A program made the position numbers and the translations under genes. Positions 1-8,283 of a stretch of 64,000 nt of DNA are shown here, in pieces. The DNA is from Salinigranum halophilum (lineage in GTDB: Archaea > Halobacteriota > Halobacteria > Halobacteriales > Haloferacaceae), in contig NZ_SSNL01000008.1 in assembly GCF_007004735.1 (NCBI RefSeq), forward strand, positions 1-64,000, written 5' to 3'. Numbering within the stretch: position 1 is the stretch's first letter; each line of letters begins with the position of its first letter. Below the pieces are notes generated by a model. That model worked only from the letters and a program-made list of their open reading frames with translations, had not been told where the DNA came from and ran no database searches.

Positions 1-127
1 CCCCAAAACCCAGTCGGGGAAGGTCATCCGCCGCGCCATCTCCTCGATTTACCAGGGCGAAGAACTCGGCGATATGTCGAGTATCGAGAACCCCGCCGCG
101 CTCGACGAACTCAAAAACGCATCCTGA
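1..127 (+). CDS. Acyl/acetyl-CoA synthetase, C-terminal fragment (5' end outside window)
   Basis: Only the last 41 codons are present, read from base 2. They contain PKTQSGKVIRR, the A10 motif of the acyl-CoA synthetase (AMP-forming) family, whose lysine is needed for the adenylation step and is the usual regulatory acetylation site. Such enzymes activate acetate or other acids with ATP and CoA in the cytosol. The exact acid cannot be told from the tail. The stop lies 21 bases from the stop of a shortened, related protein on the other strand. Confidence 0.8.
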   Translation, partial: PKTQSGKVIRRAISSIYQGEELGDMSSIENPAALDELKNAS

Positions 128-148
128 CGGAGGGCGCTCGAAAGCCGG

Positions 149-877
149 TTACAGCGGAACGTCGTCGGCGCGACACACCCGTGGTTCGGGGACGGCGTCC
201 ACGCCGTGCCCGACGACGGCGACGTCCGACGACGACTCCTCGGTTGGCGCGACGACGGTCCCGCCGGCGAGAATCGGGGCGACGAGGCCGGCCGTGACCA
301 CGTGGGGCTGTGAGAGCGGGCCGCGGACGGCGACGCGACGCGTCTCGTCGAGGTCGAACGCGTCGACGACGGCGCGGGCCGCGTCGAGAACGTCCTCGTG
401 CGTGTACGTTCGAGAGCCCGTCGTGAGGAGCGGGTCCGTCGGGTCGACGTCCGTCGGGTGGACCGCGGGGTTCTCGCTCCACAGTTCCTTCTCCCAGTGG
501 AGCGTGGTCACCTGCGTGGGCGCACCCCCGTAGGTCGCGAGTTTCGTGCGCGGGCCGGGTGCGACACGCTCCTCGTCGGTGACGGGGAGCAAGAGGACAC
601 GAGGGGCGGCGTCGACGGCGTCCTCGTGGCCGGCGAACCGAGTCACTGCACCGAGTTGACCGGCCCCGTAGAACGCCCAGAGTGGGTGCGGGCCGACGGT
701 GCCGACCACGGCGACGGTCGCGCGCTCGCGGACCCCGAGATACCGGAGGACGTTCCCCGCCTTGTACGCGGTCGTACAGAGGTCGCGATACGAGATCGAG
801 CGGTCCGTCTCGGCCACGTGGAACGCGGGCCGGCCGCTTCGCCGCTCGCGGACGACGAGGTCTCCGAGGACGTGCAT
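149..877 (-). CDS. Shortened AMP-binding (acyl-CoA synthetase-like) protein
   Basis: The 242-residue product starts MHVLGDLVVRERR and resembles the N-terminal lobe of acyl-CoA synthetases (SYRDL...AGNVLRYLGV, VGPHPLWAFYGAGQLGAV). It is under half the usual length (about 500-650 residues). The expected Ser/Thr/Gly-rich ATP loop is reduced to PLLTTGSRTYTHEDV, and the C-terminal catalytic lobe is absent. I infer it is not a working ligase. It may bind an adenylate or CoA, partner a full-size synthetase, or be a decaying copy. The ATG at 877 was chosen because homology begins there; the frame runs open to 1021 with a less haloarchaeal composition. It faces an acyl-CoA synthetase end to end. Confidence 0.6.
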   Translation of the reverse strand: MHVLGDLVVRERRSGRPAFHVAETDRSISYRDLCTTAYKAGNVLRYLGVRERATVAVVGTVGPHPLWAFYGAGQLGAVTRFAGHEDAVDAAPRVLLLPVTDEERVAPGPRTKLATYGGAPTQVTTLHWEKELWSENPAVHPTDVDPTDPLLTTGSRTYTHEDVLDAARAVVDAFDLDETRRVAVRGPLSQPHVVTAGLVAPILAGGTVVAPTEESSSDVAVVGHGVDAVPEPRVCRADDVPL

Positions 878-979
878 GGGTCCTCTAACGGGTTCGCCGT
901 CAAAGGTCGAATGGTTCGAGACGCGGGGCCAGTGTGGGGCCGATGGAATCGGTCTCGGCCGACAACTACGCCAGTAGTG

Positions 980-1033
980 ACAATTGACGGCCGATAAACA
1001 TAATAATTGTTGGGGCCACACTAACCTGAGGTG
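980..1033 (+). promoter_or_regulatory. Promoter and ribosome binding site of the zinc dehydrogenase
   Basis: An AT-rich stretch (about 992-1010) contains TATA-like sequence and is flanked by a 6-base inverted pair, ACAATT (980-985) and AATTGT (1005-1010). GAGGTG at 1028-1033 sits 8 bases before the ATG at 1042 and is a good Shine-Dalgarno match, so this gene probably has a short leader. The region is shared with the divergent gene starting at 877. Confidence 0.45.
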
Positions 1034-1041
1034 TCAGAAGT

Positions 1042-2208
1042 ATGTCCATGAGAGCAGTCGTATACAAGGGACCGAAAGAGGTAGCCGTCGAGGAAGTAGA
1101 AGAGCCGGAGCTTCAGCATCCGAACGACGTCCTAATCGACATCACGACGTCGTGCATCTGTGGGTCGGACCTCCACATGTACGAGGGCCGAACCGCGGCA
1201 GAGGAAGGAATCGTCTTCGGACACGAGAACATGGGAATCGTCACCGAGGTCGGCGACGGCGTCTCCACGCTGGAGGAGGGCGACCGCGTCGTCGCTCCGT
1301 TCAACGTCGCGTGTGGGTTCTGCCAGAACTGTGAGAACGGCTACACCGGCTTCTGTACGAACGTCAACCCGGGCTTCGCCGGCGGTGCCTACGGCTACGT
1401 CGCCATGGGGCCGTACAAGGGGGGACAGGCCGAGAAACTCCGCATCCCGTATGCGGACTTCAACGCGCTCAAACTCCCCGACGGCGACGAACACGAGGAC
1501 GCGTTCGCACTCCTCGCCGACATCTTCCCGACAGGGTGGCACGGAACAGAGTTGGCGAACCTCCAGCCCGGCGAGAGCGTCGCCATCTTCGGTGCGGGTC
1601 CGGTCGGGCTGATGGCCGCCTACAGCGCGAAGATCAAGGGCGCGTCGAAGATTTACTCCGTCGACCGCGTCCCGAGCCGGCTCGAACTCGCAGAGGAACA
1701 CTGTGACGCCACCGCAATCAACTTCGAGGAGGGCGACCCGGTCGAGCAGATCATCGACGACCACGGGGGCGAGGTCGACAAGGGCGTCGACGCCGTCGGC
1801 TACCAGGCCATCGACCCTGAGACCGACCCCGGTTCGGACGCGTACGACCCGGCCCGCGAGAACCCGGCCGTCGTGCTGAACCAGCTTGTCCAGGTCGTCC
1901 GCCCCACGGGCGAACTCGGCATCCCCGGGCTGTACGTCCCCTCCGACCCCGGTGCCCCCGACGAGATGGCTGCGCAGGGTCGACTCGGCATCGACTTCGG
2001 GAAGCTGTTCGAGAAGGGACAGAAGCTCGGAACGGGCCAGTGTAACGTCAAGGAGTACAACCGCGAACTCCGCGACCTCATCATCGAAGGCCGCGCGGAC
2101 CCCTCGTGGGTGGTCTCCCACCGCGTCGGCCTCGACGAGGCCCCCGAGATGTACGACGCCTTCGACAAGCGCGAAGAGGGCGTCACGAAGGTCCTGCTCG
2201 AGCCGTAG
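1042..2208 (+). CDS. Zinc-dependent alcohol dehydrogenase, glutathione-independent formaldehyde dehydrogenase type
   Basis: This 388-residue medium-chain dehydrogenase oxidises an aldehyde or alcohol with NAD(P). The catalytic zinc region is CICGSDLHMYEGR and FGHE near residues 37-67. The four structural zinc cysteines lie in ACGFCQNCENGYTGFC, and the Rossmann motif is GAGPVGL. The long insert after the structural zinc site and the DKGVDAVGY stretch resemble the formaldehyde dehydrogenase/dismutase branch, which needs no glutathione. The length is normal. The substrate is inferred from family only; other short aldehydes or alcohols are possible. It appears to be a single-gene unit with a T-rich tract after the stop. 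Confidence 0.85.
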   Translation: MSMRAVVYKGPKEVAVEEVEEPELQHPNDVLIDITTSCICGSDLHMYEGRTAAEEGIVFGHENMGIVTEVGDGVSTLEEGDRVVAPFNVACGFCQNCENGYTGFCTNVNPGFAGGAYGYVAMGPYKGGQAEKLRIPYADFNALKLPDGDEHEDAFALLADIFPTGWHGTELANLQPGESVAIFGAGPVGLMAAYSAKIKGASKIYSVDRVPSRLELAEEHCDATAINFEEGDPVEQIIDDHGGEVDKGVDAVGYQAIDPETDPGSDAYDPARENPAVVLNQLVQVVRPTGELGIPGLYVPSDPGAPDEMAAQGRLGIDFGKLFEKGQKLGTGQCNVKEYNRELRDLIIEGRADPSWVVSHRVGLDEAPEMYDAFDKREEGVTKVLLEP

Positions 2209-2235
2209 GCGACGTCGCTCCACCAGCACACGTTC

Positions 2236-2240
2236 TTTTT
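2236..2240 (+). terminator. Possible T-tract terminator after the dehydrogenase
   Basis: A CTTTTT run 28 bases after the stop at 2208 fits archaeal intrinsic termination on oligo-T in the coding strand. No stem is needed in archaea. This is weak evidence on its own. Confidence 0.3.
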
Positions 2241-2408
2241 CGAGCCGCCTCACCCCACCGAGCCACACCTGTGGCCGGTAGTCGTGAACGCGTCGTGGCT
2301 ACGCTCGCGGAGTTCCGGGAGCGCTCGTCGGCTTGCGGCGCGCGCTCGAACGTCGTACTACGCCGTATCGGTCGCGGGTGTGTGTCCCTGTCGAGGGGGC
2401 CGGGTCGC

Positions 2409-2561
2409 TCAGGTGCGGAGCCAGACCGCTGGATGGTCGGCTCGGAGGTGGTCCTGGTAGTACTTCACCATCTTTGCGTACGAGTCCGTGATGGCCGTCC
2501 ACTCGCAGTGGTCACACTGTCCGGTGACCGCGGTTCGTCGCCGTGGGAGTCTAGAACACAT
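2409..2561 (-). CDS. Small CxxC protein, 50 residues, unknown function
   Basis: This short gene has an ATG at 2561 and a stop at 2409. It encodes a basic N-terminus followed by GQCDHCEW (Cys16, Cys19), then AKMVKYYQDHLRADHPAVWL. The pattern of one CxxC knuckle with later His residues in a YYxDHLR..HP..W helix looks like the small zinc-binding proteins common in haloarchaea. Two Cys plus two downstream His could form one zinc site. The gene is divergent from another tiny Cys protein at 2669. Conserved-looking sequence, not an experimental match, is the reason for calling it. A frame-shifted 67-residue reading over the same bases is unlikely to be real. Confidence 0.6.
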   Translation of the reverse strand: MCSRLPRRRTAVTGQCDHCEWTAITDSYAKMVKYYQDHLRADHPAVWLRT

Positions 2562-2668
2562 ACCACTTGTCATCCACTGCCACGTATCTACGTTCCGGGT
2601 CGGCTCTCATCTGTGAGAATTCGAAGTCGGCGGTAACGGTCTTGTGTGGCCCGCGCCAACAACGTCGT

Positions 2669-2836
2669 ATGTGCATGTACTGCACGTTCCGCGAGGACGG
2701 CTGGACGGCGCTGCTCGACTACGACGACACCTACCAGGAGGCCATCGCCGCTCAGCGGGCGCGCGAGACCAACTACGGCTTTTACGAGGAGTGGGACGAC
2801 CTGCGCGAGCAGGTCACGCCGGGAACGGGTCGGTAA
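2669..2836 (+). CDS. Small acidic protein with N-terminal MCMYC motif, unknown function
   Basis: The 55-residue product begins MCMYCTFREDGW and continues with a Tyr/Glu-rich helix (NYGFYEEWDDLREQ). The two cysteines (residues 2 and 5) at the extreme N-terminus could bind metal or form a redox pair. The frame opens 102 bases earlier, but the composition and CxxC favour the ATG at 2669. Its last 23 bases overlap the 3' end of the convergent COG0523 GTPase. I do not recognise a named family. Confidence 0.55.
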   Translation: MCMYCTFREDGWTALLDYDDTYQEAIAAQRARETNYGFYEEWDDLREQVTPGTGR

Positions 2837-3917
2837 CGCTCTCGAGCGACTCCGATTCTCGAACGAGACAGCCGTCGAGTTCCCGTCTGATGTCGGCTTC
2901 GTCCATGTCCGTCCCGATGAACACCAGTCGGGTCCGTCGATCGTCGTCCTCGTCCCACGTGCCGAGCGGGCCCGCCTGCACCGACGGGCCGGCCTGACTC
3001 AACCCCATCACCGTCTCCGGCCGCCCCGCGAGTTTGAAAAAGCCCTTCGCCCGTACGACGTCCCCGCGCCAGTCGTCGAGCCACGCGTCGAGGCGCTCGG
3101 GGTGGAACGGCTCGTCGGTCTCGTAGGTGAACGTCGACACGGCGTGTACGGCACCAGCGTGGTGGTGGTCGTGCTCCCCGTCGTGGGTATCCTCGCCCGC
3201 GAGGTGTCGCTTCCACCCGGTCGCGCGCTGGGCCTCCTCGAAGTCGAACAGTCCGGTGTCGAGGACGGCGTCGGTCGGCACGTCCGAGTACTCCGTCCGA
3301 TACAGCACCGCTCGGGGCTGCAGTTCGCGCACGACGGCCTCGACCTCCTCGAGCGCGTCCTCAGGGACGGTGTCACACTTGTTCAAGAGGAGGACGTCGC
3401 AGAACTCGACCTGGTCGACGAACACCTCCGAGAGCGACCGCCCTCCACCGGCGGAGTCCTCACGGTGGGTCGCGGCGTCGAACTCCTTCCAGAATCCGTA
3501 CGTGTCGACGACGGAGACCATCGTGTCGAGGCGGAACCGTTCGGTCGGGTCGATGTCGGCGTCGTCCGTCCCGCGCGTGAAGGTCTGCGCGATGGGGACG
3601 GGCTCTGAGACCCCCGACGCCTCGACGACCAGGTAGTCGAACGTGCGCTCGTCGGCGAGGCGCGTCACCTCGGACAGGAGGTCGCCCTGGAGTCCACAGC
3701 AGATACACCCGTTGGAGAGGTCGACGACGCCGGTGTCCTCGTTCTCTTCCTCGATGAGTTCGGCATCGATGTTCACGTCGCCGACGTCGTTGACGACGAC
3801 GGCGATGGTCCGGTCACCGGGGCTCCTCAGCAGTCGGTTGACGAGCGTCGTCTTGCCGGCACCGAGTGCGCCACTGAGGACCGTCACGGGGATTCTGTGG
3901 TCGGAGTCACCGGTCAT
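2814..3917 (-). CDS. COG0523 (CobW/YeiR/YjiA-type) GTP-dependent metal chaperone
   Basis: The product is a 367-residue cytosolic G3E-family GTPase, thought to hand zinc or another metal to client proteins. It has Walker A GALGAGKTT near residue 18, the metal-binding GCICC motif of the family, the NKCD base-recognition motif and a C-terminal CobW_C domain ending in FIGTDMDEADIRREL. Between the domains is a His-rich loop (HDGEHDHHH) typical of metal chaperones. An ATTATTG element about 28 bases before the ATG at 3917 suggests a leaderless start. Two tiny Cys proteins lie just downstream. Zinc is the most likely metal, but this is not proven by sequence. Confidence 0.88.
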   Translation of the reverse strand: MTGDSDHRIPVTVLSGALGAGKTTLVNRLLRSPGDRTIAVVVNDVGDVNIDAELIEEENEDTGVVDLSNGCICCGLQGDLLSEVTRLADERTFDYLVVEASGVSEPVPIAQTFTRGTDDADIDPTERFRLDTMVSVVDTYGFWKEFDAATHREDSAGGGRSLSEVFVDQVEFCDVLLLNKCDTVPEDALEEVEAVVRELQPRAVLYRTEYSDVPTDAVLDTGLFDFEEAQRATGWKRHLAGEDTHDGEHDHHHAGAVHAVSTFTYETDEPFHPERLDAWLDDWRGDVVRAKGFFKLAGRPETVMGLSQAGPSVQAGPLGTWDEDDDRRTRLVFIGTDMDEADIRRELDGCLVRESESLESVTDPFPA

Positions 3918-3973
3918 GGGGTGTGTTCACAGCCGAACGACAATAATGTCACCGTCCCTGAGGCTTTCGTCCC

Positions 3974-4294
3974 TCAGGGGGCGCCGACGACCACGAACGT
4001 ACTCTCGCGAGGGCCGTTCTCGATCTGTCGGGCCGCGTCGGGCGCGACGCGGACCGCGTCGCCGGGGTCCAACGCCACCTCGTCTCCGTCGACGTAGAGC
4101 GTCGCTTCGCCCGAGACGAGGTAGTACACCTCCTCGTGGTCGCCGTTGGCGTGGTCGTGTTCCTTACCGGTCCAGTTCGGCTCACAGTCGACCACACTGA
4201 ATCCGAGGTTCTCACAGCCGAGGGCGTCGCGGAGGAAGTACAGTCCGTCCGCGACCGGGTCGACGTCGCGGTAGTTGACCTTGGTGTAGGACAT
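3974..4294 (-). CDS. Single-domain cupin protein
   Basis: This 106-residue cupin has two recognisable metal motifs: KEHDHANGDHEEVYYLVSGE (His/His/Glu) and a second strand region, PGDAVRVAPDAARQI, that lacks a clear second-motif His. The fold is a small beta-barrel used by oxygenases, isomerases and sensors. The substrate is unknown. A TATA-like element (4321-4328) lies about 30 bases upstream of the ATG at 4294. It follows the COG0523 GTPase's promoter, so the two are separate units on the same strand. Confidence 0.8.
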   Translation of the reverse strand: MSYTKVNYRDVDPVADGLYFLRDALGCENLGFSVVDCEPNWTGKEHDHANGDHEEVYYLVSGEATLYVDGDEVALDPGDAVRVAPDAARQIENGPRESTFVVVGAP

Positions 4295-4407
4295 ACGCGA
4301 GAGACCAGACGGGCCGTGGGTAAGTATGTGCGGGGCGGGTCCGTCTCCAGTCGGTTATCGGACGGCAAACGAGACGTCGCCGACCAACGCCGACGCCCCG
4401 GGCGCAG

Positions 4408-5580
4408 TCAAAAGGAGTTCTTGATGCGCTCGAAGAAGCCTTCCTTGACGTCGACCTCGTCGCCGCCGGCCTCGGCGAACTTCTCGAGCGCCTTGCGCTG
4501 TTCCTTGTTGAGGTTGTCGGGCGTGACGACCTGGACCTGGACGTAGAGGTCGCCGTGGCGCTGTCGGCCGCGTCGACCCCGCTGTTGGAGCTTCGGCATC
4601 CCCTTGCGCTTCAGGCGGAACGTCTCGCCGCTCTGGGTACCCTCGGGGACGTCCATCTCGACGGTGCCGTCGAGCGTGGGTACCTCGACCGTCGTCCCGA
4701 AGACCGCCTGGGGGAACGAGAGCGCGTACTGGTGGAAGAGGTCGTCGCCGTCGCGCTCGAACTCCGGGTGTTCGCGGACGGCGACATCGATGAGCAGGTC
4801 GCCGTTCGGCCCGCCGTGTTCGCCGGGCGCACCCTCGCCGTTCATCCGGAGGGTCTGCCCGTCTCTGATGCCCGCGGGGATGTCGACGGTGAGTTCGGCC
4901 TCGCGCCGGACCTTCCCGGCACCACCGCACTCGGAACACTCCTCGGAGTAGAGTTCGCCCTCGCCCTCACAGCGTCGACAGGTCTGGGTCTGCTGGACGC
5001 GCCCGAACGGTGTCTGGCTCACCTGCGTGGTCTGTCCCTGCCCGTTACACTCCGGACAGGTACTGACGTCGGCGTCCGGGGGGTGGCCCGCGCCGTCACA
5101 CTCGTCACAGCGCTCGGGGCGCTGGATGGTGAACTGCTTCGAGACGCCCTCGTAGGCCTCTTCGAGGTCGAGCGTGATGCTCGTCCGGATGTTCTTGCCC
5201 TGACTGGGCCCGTTCTGTCGCCCACCGCCGCCGCCGAAGAACTGGTTGAAGATGTCCTCGAAGCCACCCATGCCGCCGGCGCCGCCACCCATGCCGCCGA
5301 ACGGGTCGCCACCGCCTCGGCCGCCAGCACCGCCGCCCATCCCGCCCTGCTTCTGGGCCTGCTGGAAGCGGTCGTGGCCGAGCTGGTCGTACATCTGGCG
5401 CTTCTCGTCGTCCGTGAGGACCTCCTTGGCCTTCTGGACCTTCTTGAACTTCTCCTCGGCGTCGGGGTCGTCGCTCACGTCGGGGTGGTACTCCGAGGCC
5501 TTCTTCCGGTAGGCTTTCTTGATTTCGTCTTCCGAGGCGTCACGCGACACCCCGAGTACGTCGTAGAAGTCCTCGCTCAT
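4408..5580 (-). CDS. dnaJ: Chaperone protein DnaJ (Hsp40)
   Basis: This 390-residue type-A DnaJ is the co-chaperone that delivers unfolded protein to DnaK and stimulates its ATPase. The J domain is at residues 1-70 with the essential HPD at 32-34. A Gly-rich linker follows (GGMGGGAGGRGGGD). Four zinc CxxCxGxG repeats come next (CDECDGAG, CPECNGQG, CRRCEGEG, CSECGGAG), then the C-terminal substrate-binding domains. The length is normal. It is the last gene of the minus-strand grpE-dnaK-(membrane protein)-dnaJ set, with its own upstream T-rich promoter-like stretch near 5610-5620. Confidence 0.97.
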   Translation of the reverse strand: MSEDFYDVLGVSRDASEDEIKKAYRKKASEYHPDVSDDPDAEEKFKKVQKAKEVLTDDEKRQMYDQLGHDRFQQAQKQGGMGGGAGGRGGGDPFGGMGGGAGGMGGFEDIFNQFFGGGGGRQNGPSQGKNIRTSITLDLEEAYEGVSKQFTIQRPERCDECDGAGHPPDADVSTCPECNGQGQTTQVSQTPFGRVQQTQTCRRCEGEGELYSEECSECGGAGKVRREAELTVDIPAGIRDGQTLRMNGEGAPGEHGGPNGDLLIDVAVREHPEFERDGDDLFHQYALSFPQAVFGTTVEVPTLDGTVEMDVPEGTQSGETFRLKRKGMPKLQQRGRRGRQRHGDLYVQVQVVTPDNLNKEQRKALEKFAEAGGDEVDVKEGFFERIKNSF

Positions 5581-5659
5581 CCGTTACTCGCTCATTCACG
5601 ACCGAACTACTTGAAAAACGCGCCTTTCGAACGAGCGACCCGTCGGGACACGGTCGCCC

Positions 5660-6019
5660 TCACGAGACGACCACAGCGAGGAGGTGGAGGCCACCGAGCG
5701 CCGATGCCCCGTAGATCCACAGCCCGGAGAACCACCCCGAGAACTCGACCAGCGGGTGGTCGCGCAGCGCCAGGTGGACGCCGCCGTGTGCGACCGCGAA
5801 GAGGTCGAGGCCAGTCTGGAATGCGGGCGCGGAGTAGAACGTGAAGACGACGGCGAAGAGCGGGACGTGGAGCGCCGTGAAGACGCGGTACCCGGTGTCG
5901 TCGTCGACGCCGAACGGGGAGAAGAAGAACCGCCACTCGTGGTTCCGGACCGCGTCGAGTTCGTGGACCGCGAGGAACGCGACGGTGAGCGCGAAGAGGA
6001 CGGGCGTCAGGGCGGCCAT
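5660..6019 (-). CDS. Small membrane protein, DUF6713-like
   Basis: The 119-residue product starts at the ATG at 6019 (MAALTPVLFALTVAFLAVHELDA). It has about four hydrophobic segments, and HELDAVRNHEWRFF after the first one. The 'HELDA...EWR' signature resembles the DUF6713 family of four-helix membrane proteins, from memory and without a search. The function is unknown. The gene sits between dnaK and dnaJ on the same strand, 75 bases after the dnaK stop, so it is probably read with them. An earlier in-frame start at 6088 would overlap dnaK and is unlikely. Confidence 0.7.
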   Translation of the reverse strand: MAALTPVLFALTVAFLAVHELDAVRNHEWRFFFSPFGVDDDTGYRVFTALHVPLFAVVFTFYSAPAFQTGLDLFAVAHGGVHLALRDHPLVEFSGWFSGLWIYGASALGGLHLLAVVVS

Positions 6020-6094
6020 ATGCTGACTACGACACCGGCGGCGGTAGCCCTTCGGTCTAGAACTCGTGTGTTCCTGGCGGGCAGACAAAGACGA

Positions 6095-8005
6095 CTATTC
6101 GTCGTCTTTGTCCACGTCCTCGAAGTCGGCGTCGACGTACTCGTCGTCGTCGCCTTCGGGACCAGCGCCGCCAGCGCCGCCCATACCACCCATACCGCCG
6201 GCACCGCCCATGCCCGCGCCACCGGCGGCCTGCTGCTGAGCCTGCTGTTCGTACATCTGTTTGCCGATCTCCTGGAGCGCCTCGGCGAGGTCCTCGACGG
6301 CGTCCTCGATCTCGTCGGTCGCCGCTTCGAGGTCGTCGGCCTCCTCGTTCTCGGCTAAGACCTCTTCGAGGTTCTCGACCTCCGCTTCGATGTCCTCGCG
6401 GAGGTCGTCGGAGACGCTGTCCTCGTTCTCTTCGAGGAGCGTCTCGGCGCGCTGGACGGTGCTCTCGGCCTCGTTGCGCGCCTCGACGAACTCGCGGCGG
6501 ACCTTGTCCTCCTCGGCGTGCTCCTCGGCCTCCTGCTGCATCTGGTCGATCTGTTCGTCGGAGAGGCCAGCACCGCCCTCGATGGTGATGTCCTCCTTGT
6601 TACCGGAGCCTTTGTCCTCGGCGGAGACGTTGACGATGCCGTTCTCGTCGATGTTGAACGACACCTCGATCTGCGGCGTCCCCGCGGGAGCCGGCGGGAT
6701 ACCCGTCAGCTGGAACTCCCCGAGCAGTTCGTTCTTGTTGGCGATTTCGCGCTCGCCCTGGAAGACCCGCACCTGGACGCGCGTCTGGCTGTCCGCGGCC
6801 GTGGTGAATATCTTCGACTCCTCGGTCGGGATGGTGGTGTTCTTGTCGATGAGCCGCTCGAAGAGCCCACCCTTCACCTCGATGCCGAGCGACAGCGGTG
6901 TGACGTCGAGGAGAACGATGTCGTCGACGTCGCCCGAGAGCACGCCGCCCTGGATGGCCGCGCCGAGCGCGACGGCCTCGTCGGGGTTGACGCTCTTTTT
7001 GGGTTCGACGCCGAGGAGGTCCTCGACCTTGTCGCGGACCTGCGGCATTCGAGTCGACCCGCCGACGAGGATGACCTCGTCGATGTCACCCTTGTCGTAG
7101 CCGGCGTCTTCGAGCGCCTGCTTCGTCGGGCCGACCGTGCGGTCGATGAGGTCCGTGGTGAGCGACTCGAACTTCGCCCGCGTGAGCTTCTGTTCGAGGT
7201 GGACCGGCCCCGAGTCGGTGGCCGTGATGAACGGGAGGTTGATGGTCGTCTCCTTTCGTGAGGAGAGTTCGATTTTGGCCTCCTCCGCGGCGTCCTTCAG
7301 CCGCTGGAGGGCCTGACGGTCCTCGCGGAGGTCGATGCCGTGGTCGTTCTTGAACTCCGTGGCGAGGTGGTCGATGACGGCTTCGTCCCAGTCGTCGCCG
7401 CCGAGCGAGTTGTCACCGTTCGTGGCGACGACCTCGTAGACGCCGCCGCCTAAATCGAGGATGGAGACGTCGAACGTGCCGCCGCCGAGGTCGTACACGA
7501 GGACGGTCTGGTCGGAGTCGTCGTCGAGGCCGTACGCCATCGACGCCGCAGTCGGCTCGTTGATGATGCGCTCGACTTCGAAGCCGGCGATCTCGCCGGC
7601 GTCCTTCGTGGCCTGGCGCTGGCGGTCGTTGAAGTACGCGGGGACCGTGATGACCGCCTTCTCGACGTCGTCGCCGAGGTACTCCTCGGCGTCGCGCTTG
7701 ATCTTCTGGAGAATCATCGCCGAGAGCTGTTCGGGCGTGTACTCGTCGTCGCCGATTTCGACGGTGTACCCCTCCTCACCCATGTGCCGCTTGATGGACC
7801 GAATCGTGCGGTCTGGGTTCTGGATGGCCTGGTTCTTGGCGGGTTTGCCGATGAGTCGTTCGCCGTCGTCGGAGAACGCGACGACGGAGGGTGTCGTGCG
7901 GTCCCCTTCGGCGTTCACGATGATCTCGGGGTCGCCACCTTCCATCACCGCGAAGGCGCTGTTGGTGGTACCGAGGTCGATACCGAGAATCTTGTTGCTC
8001 GCCAT
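6095..8005 (-). CDS. dnaK: Chaperone protein DnaK (Hsp70)
   Basis: This 636-residue Hsp70 is an ATP-driven chaperone that binds exposed hydrophobic peptides. The phosphate-binding motifs [13 protein letters not shown] and [11 protein letters not shown] are at the start and middle of the ATPase domain. The linker and peptide-binding domain follow ([13 protein letters not shown]). A helical lid then leads to a Gly/Met-rich and very acidic tail. The ATG at 8005 is preceded by AGGTGA at a 7-base spacing; the longer frame to 8074 is rejected because [12 protein letters not shown] is the normal family start. Partners GrpE and DnaJ flank it. Confidence 0.97.
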   Translation of the reverse strand: MASNKILGIDLGTTNSAFAVMEGGDPEIIVNAEGDRTTPSVVAFSDDGERLIGKPAKNQAIQNPDRTIRSIKRHMGEEGYTVEIGDDEYTPEQLSAMILQKIKRDAEEYLGDDVEKAVITVPAYFNDRQRQATKDAGEIAGFEVERIINEPTAASMAYGLDDDSDQTVLVYDLGGGTFDVSILDLGGGVYEVVATNGDNSLGGDDWDEAVIDHLATEFKNDHGIDLREDRQALQRLKDAAEEAKIELSSRKETTINLPFITATDSGPVHLEQKLTRAKFESLTTDLIDRTVGPTKQALEDAGYDKGDIDEVILVGGSTRMPQVRDKVEDLLGVEPKKSVNPDEAVALGAAIQGGVLSGDVDDIVLLDVTPLSLGIEVKGGLFERLIDKNTTIPTEESKIFTTAADSQTRVQVRVFQGEREIANKNELLGEFQLTGIPPAPAGTPQIEVSFNIDENGIVNVSAEDKGSGNKEDITIEGGAGLSDEQIDQMQQEAEEHAEEDKVRREFVEARNEAESTVQRAETLLEENEDSVSDDLREDIEAEVENLEEVLAENEEADDLEAATDEIEDAVEDLAEALQEIGKQMYEQQAQQQAAGGAGMGGAGGMGGMGGAGGAGPEGDDDEYVDADFEDVDKDDE

Positions 8006-8012
8006 CTTGGGT

Positions 8013-8039
8013 TCACCTATCGGCTTGCGTCGGTTAAAG
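8013..8039 (-). promoter_or_regulatory. dnaK ribosome binding site and possible TATA element
   Basis: On the minus strand AGGTGA (8013-8018) lies 7 bases before the dnaK ATG and decides the start at 8005. TTTAACC (8033-8039) is TATA-like. If it were the promoter, transcription would begin around 8010, inside the ribosome binding site, so the real promoter for a transcript with a leader may be further upstream. Confidence 0.45.
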
Positions 8040-8225
8040 GTTACTAGATTCGACTCCCGAACAGTGCAGGCCATGTCGGCGCTGTCGTGCGTTTTTGTCG
8101 CTATCTGGTGGGAGGCGAGGCGAGGGACTTATCACGAACCGCCGACACCGAACCCGTTCCGCTGCCGCGACGTCGTCCGGCCAGTCGCCTCGTGTGGGCG
8201 AGCGAAGGGCGTGGTCGGCCCCCCA

Positions 8226-8241
8226 CGACTGACGTCAGTCG
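8226..8241. promoter_or_regulatory. Perfect 16-base palindrome between grpE and dnaK
   Basis: CGACTGACGTCAGTCG reads the same on both strands. It lies 43 bases after the grpE stop and about 220 bases before the dnaK start, in a 278-base gap. It could be an operator for a dimeric regulator or an RNA hairpin between the two genes. No T-tract follows on the minus strand that would mark it as a terminator. Confidence 0.5.
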
Positions 8242-8283
8242 AGGTGGCACCAGCTAGACACGTCGCGACCGGACCGTGGAGAG

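Noticed and set aside
2299-2502. 67-residue minus-strand frame
   Set aside because: It overlaps a better small gene (2409-2561) in another frame that has a CxxC motif and a clean start; the 67-residue product is low-complexity and basic.
4555-5844. Long plus-strand frame of 429 residues opposite dnaJ
   Set aside because: Antisense shadow of dnaJ and its upstream gene; composition (Leu/Ala/Arg-rich, no motifs) is typical of the mirror frame in GC-rich DNA.
6095-6250. Gly/Met/Ala repeats at the end of dnaK and in dnaJ as a repeat element
   Set aside because: They are coding low-complexity linkers normal for these chaperones.
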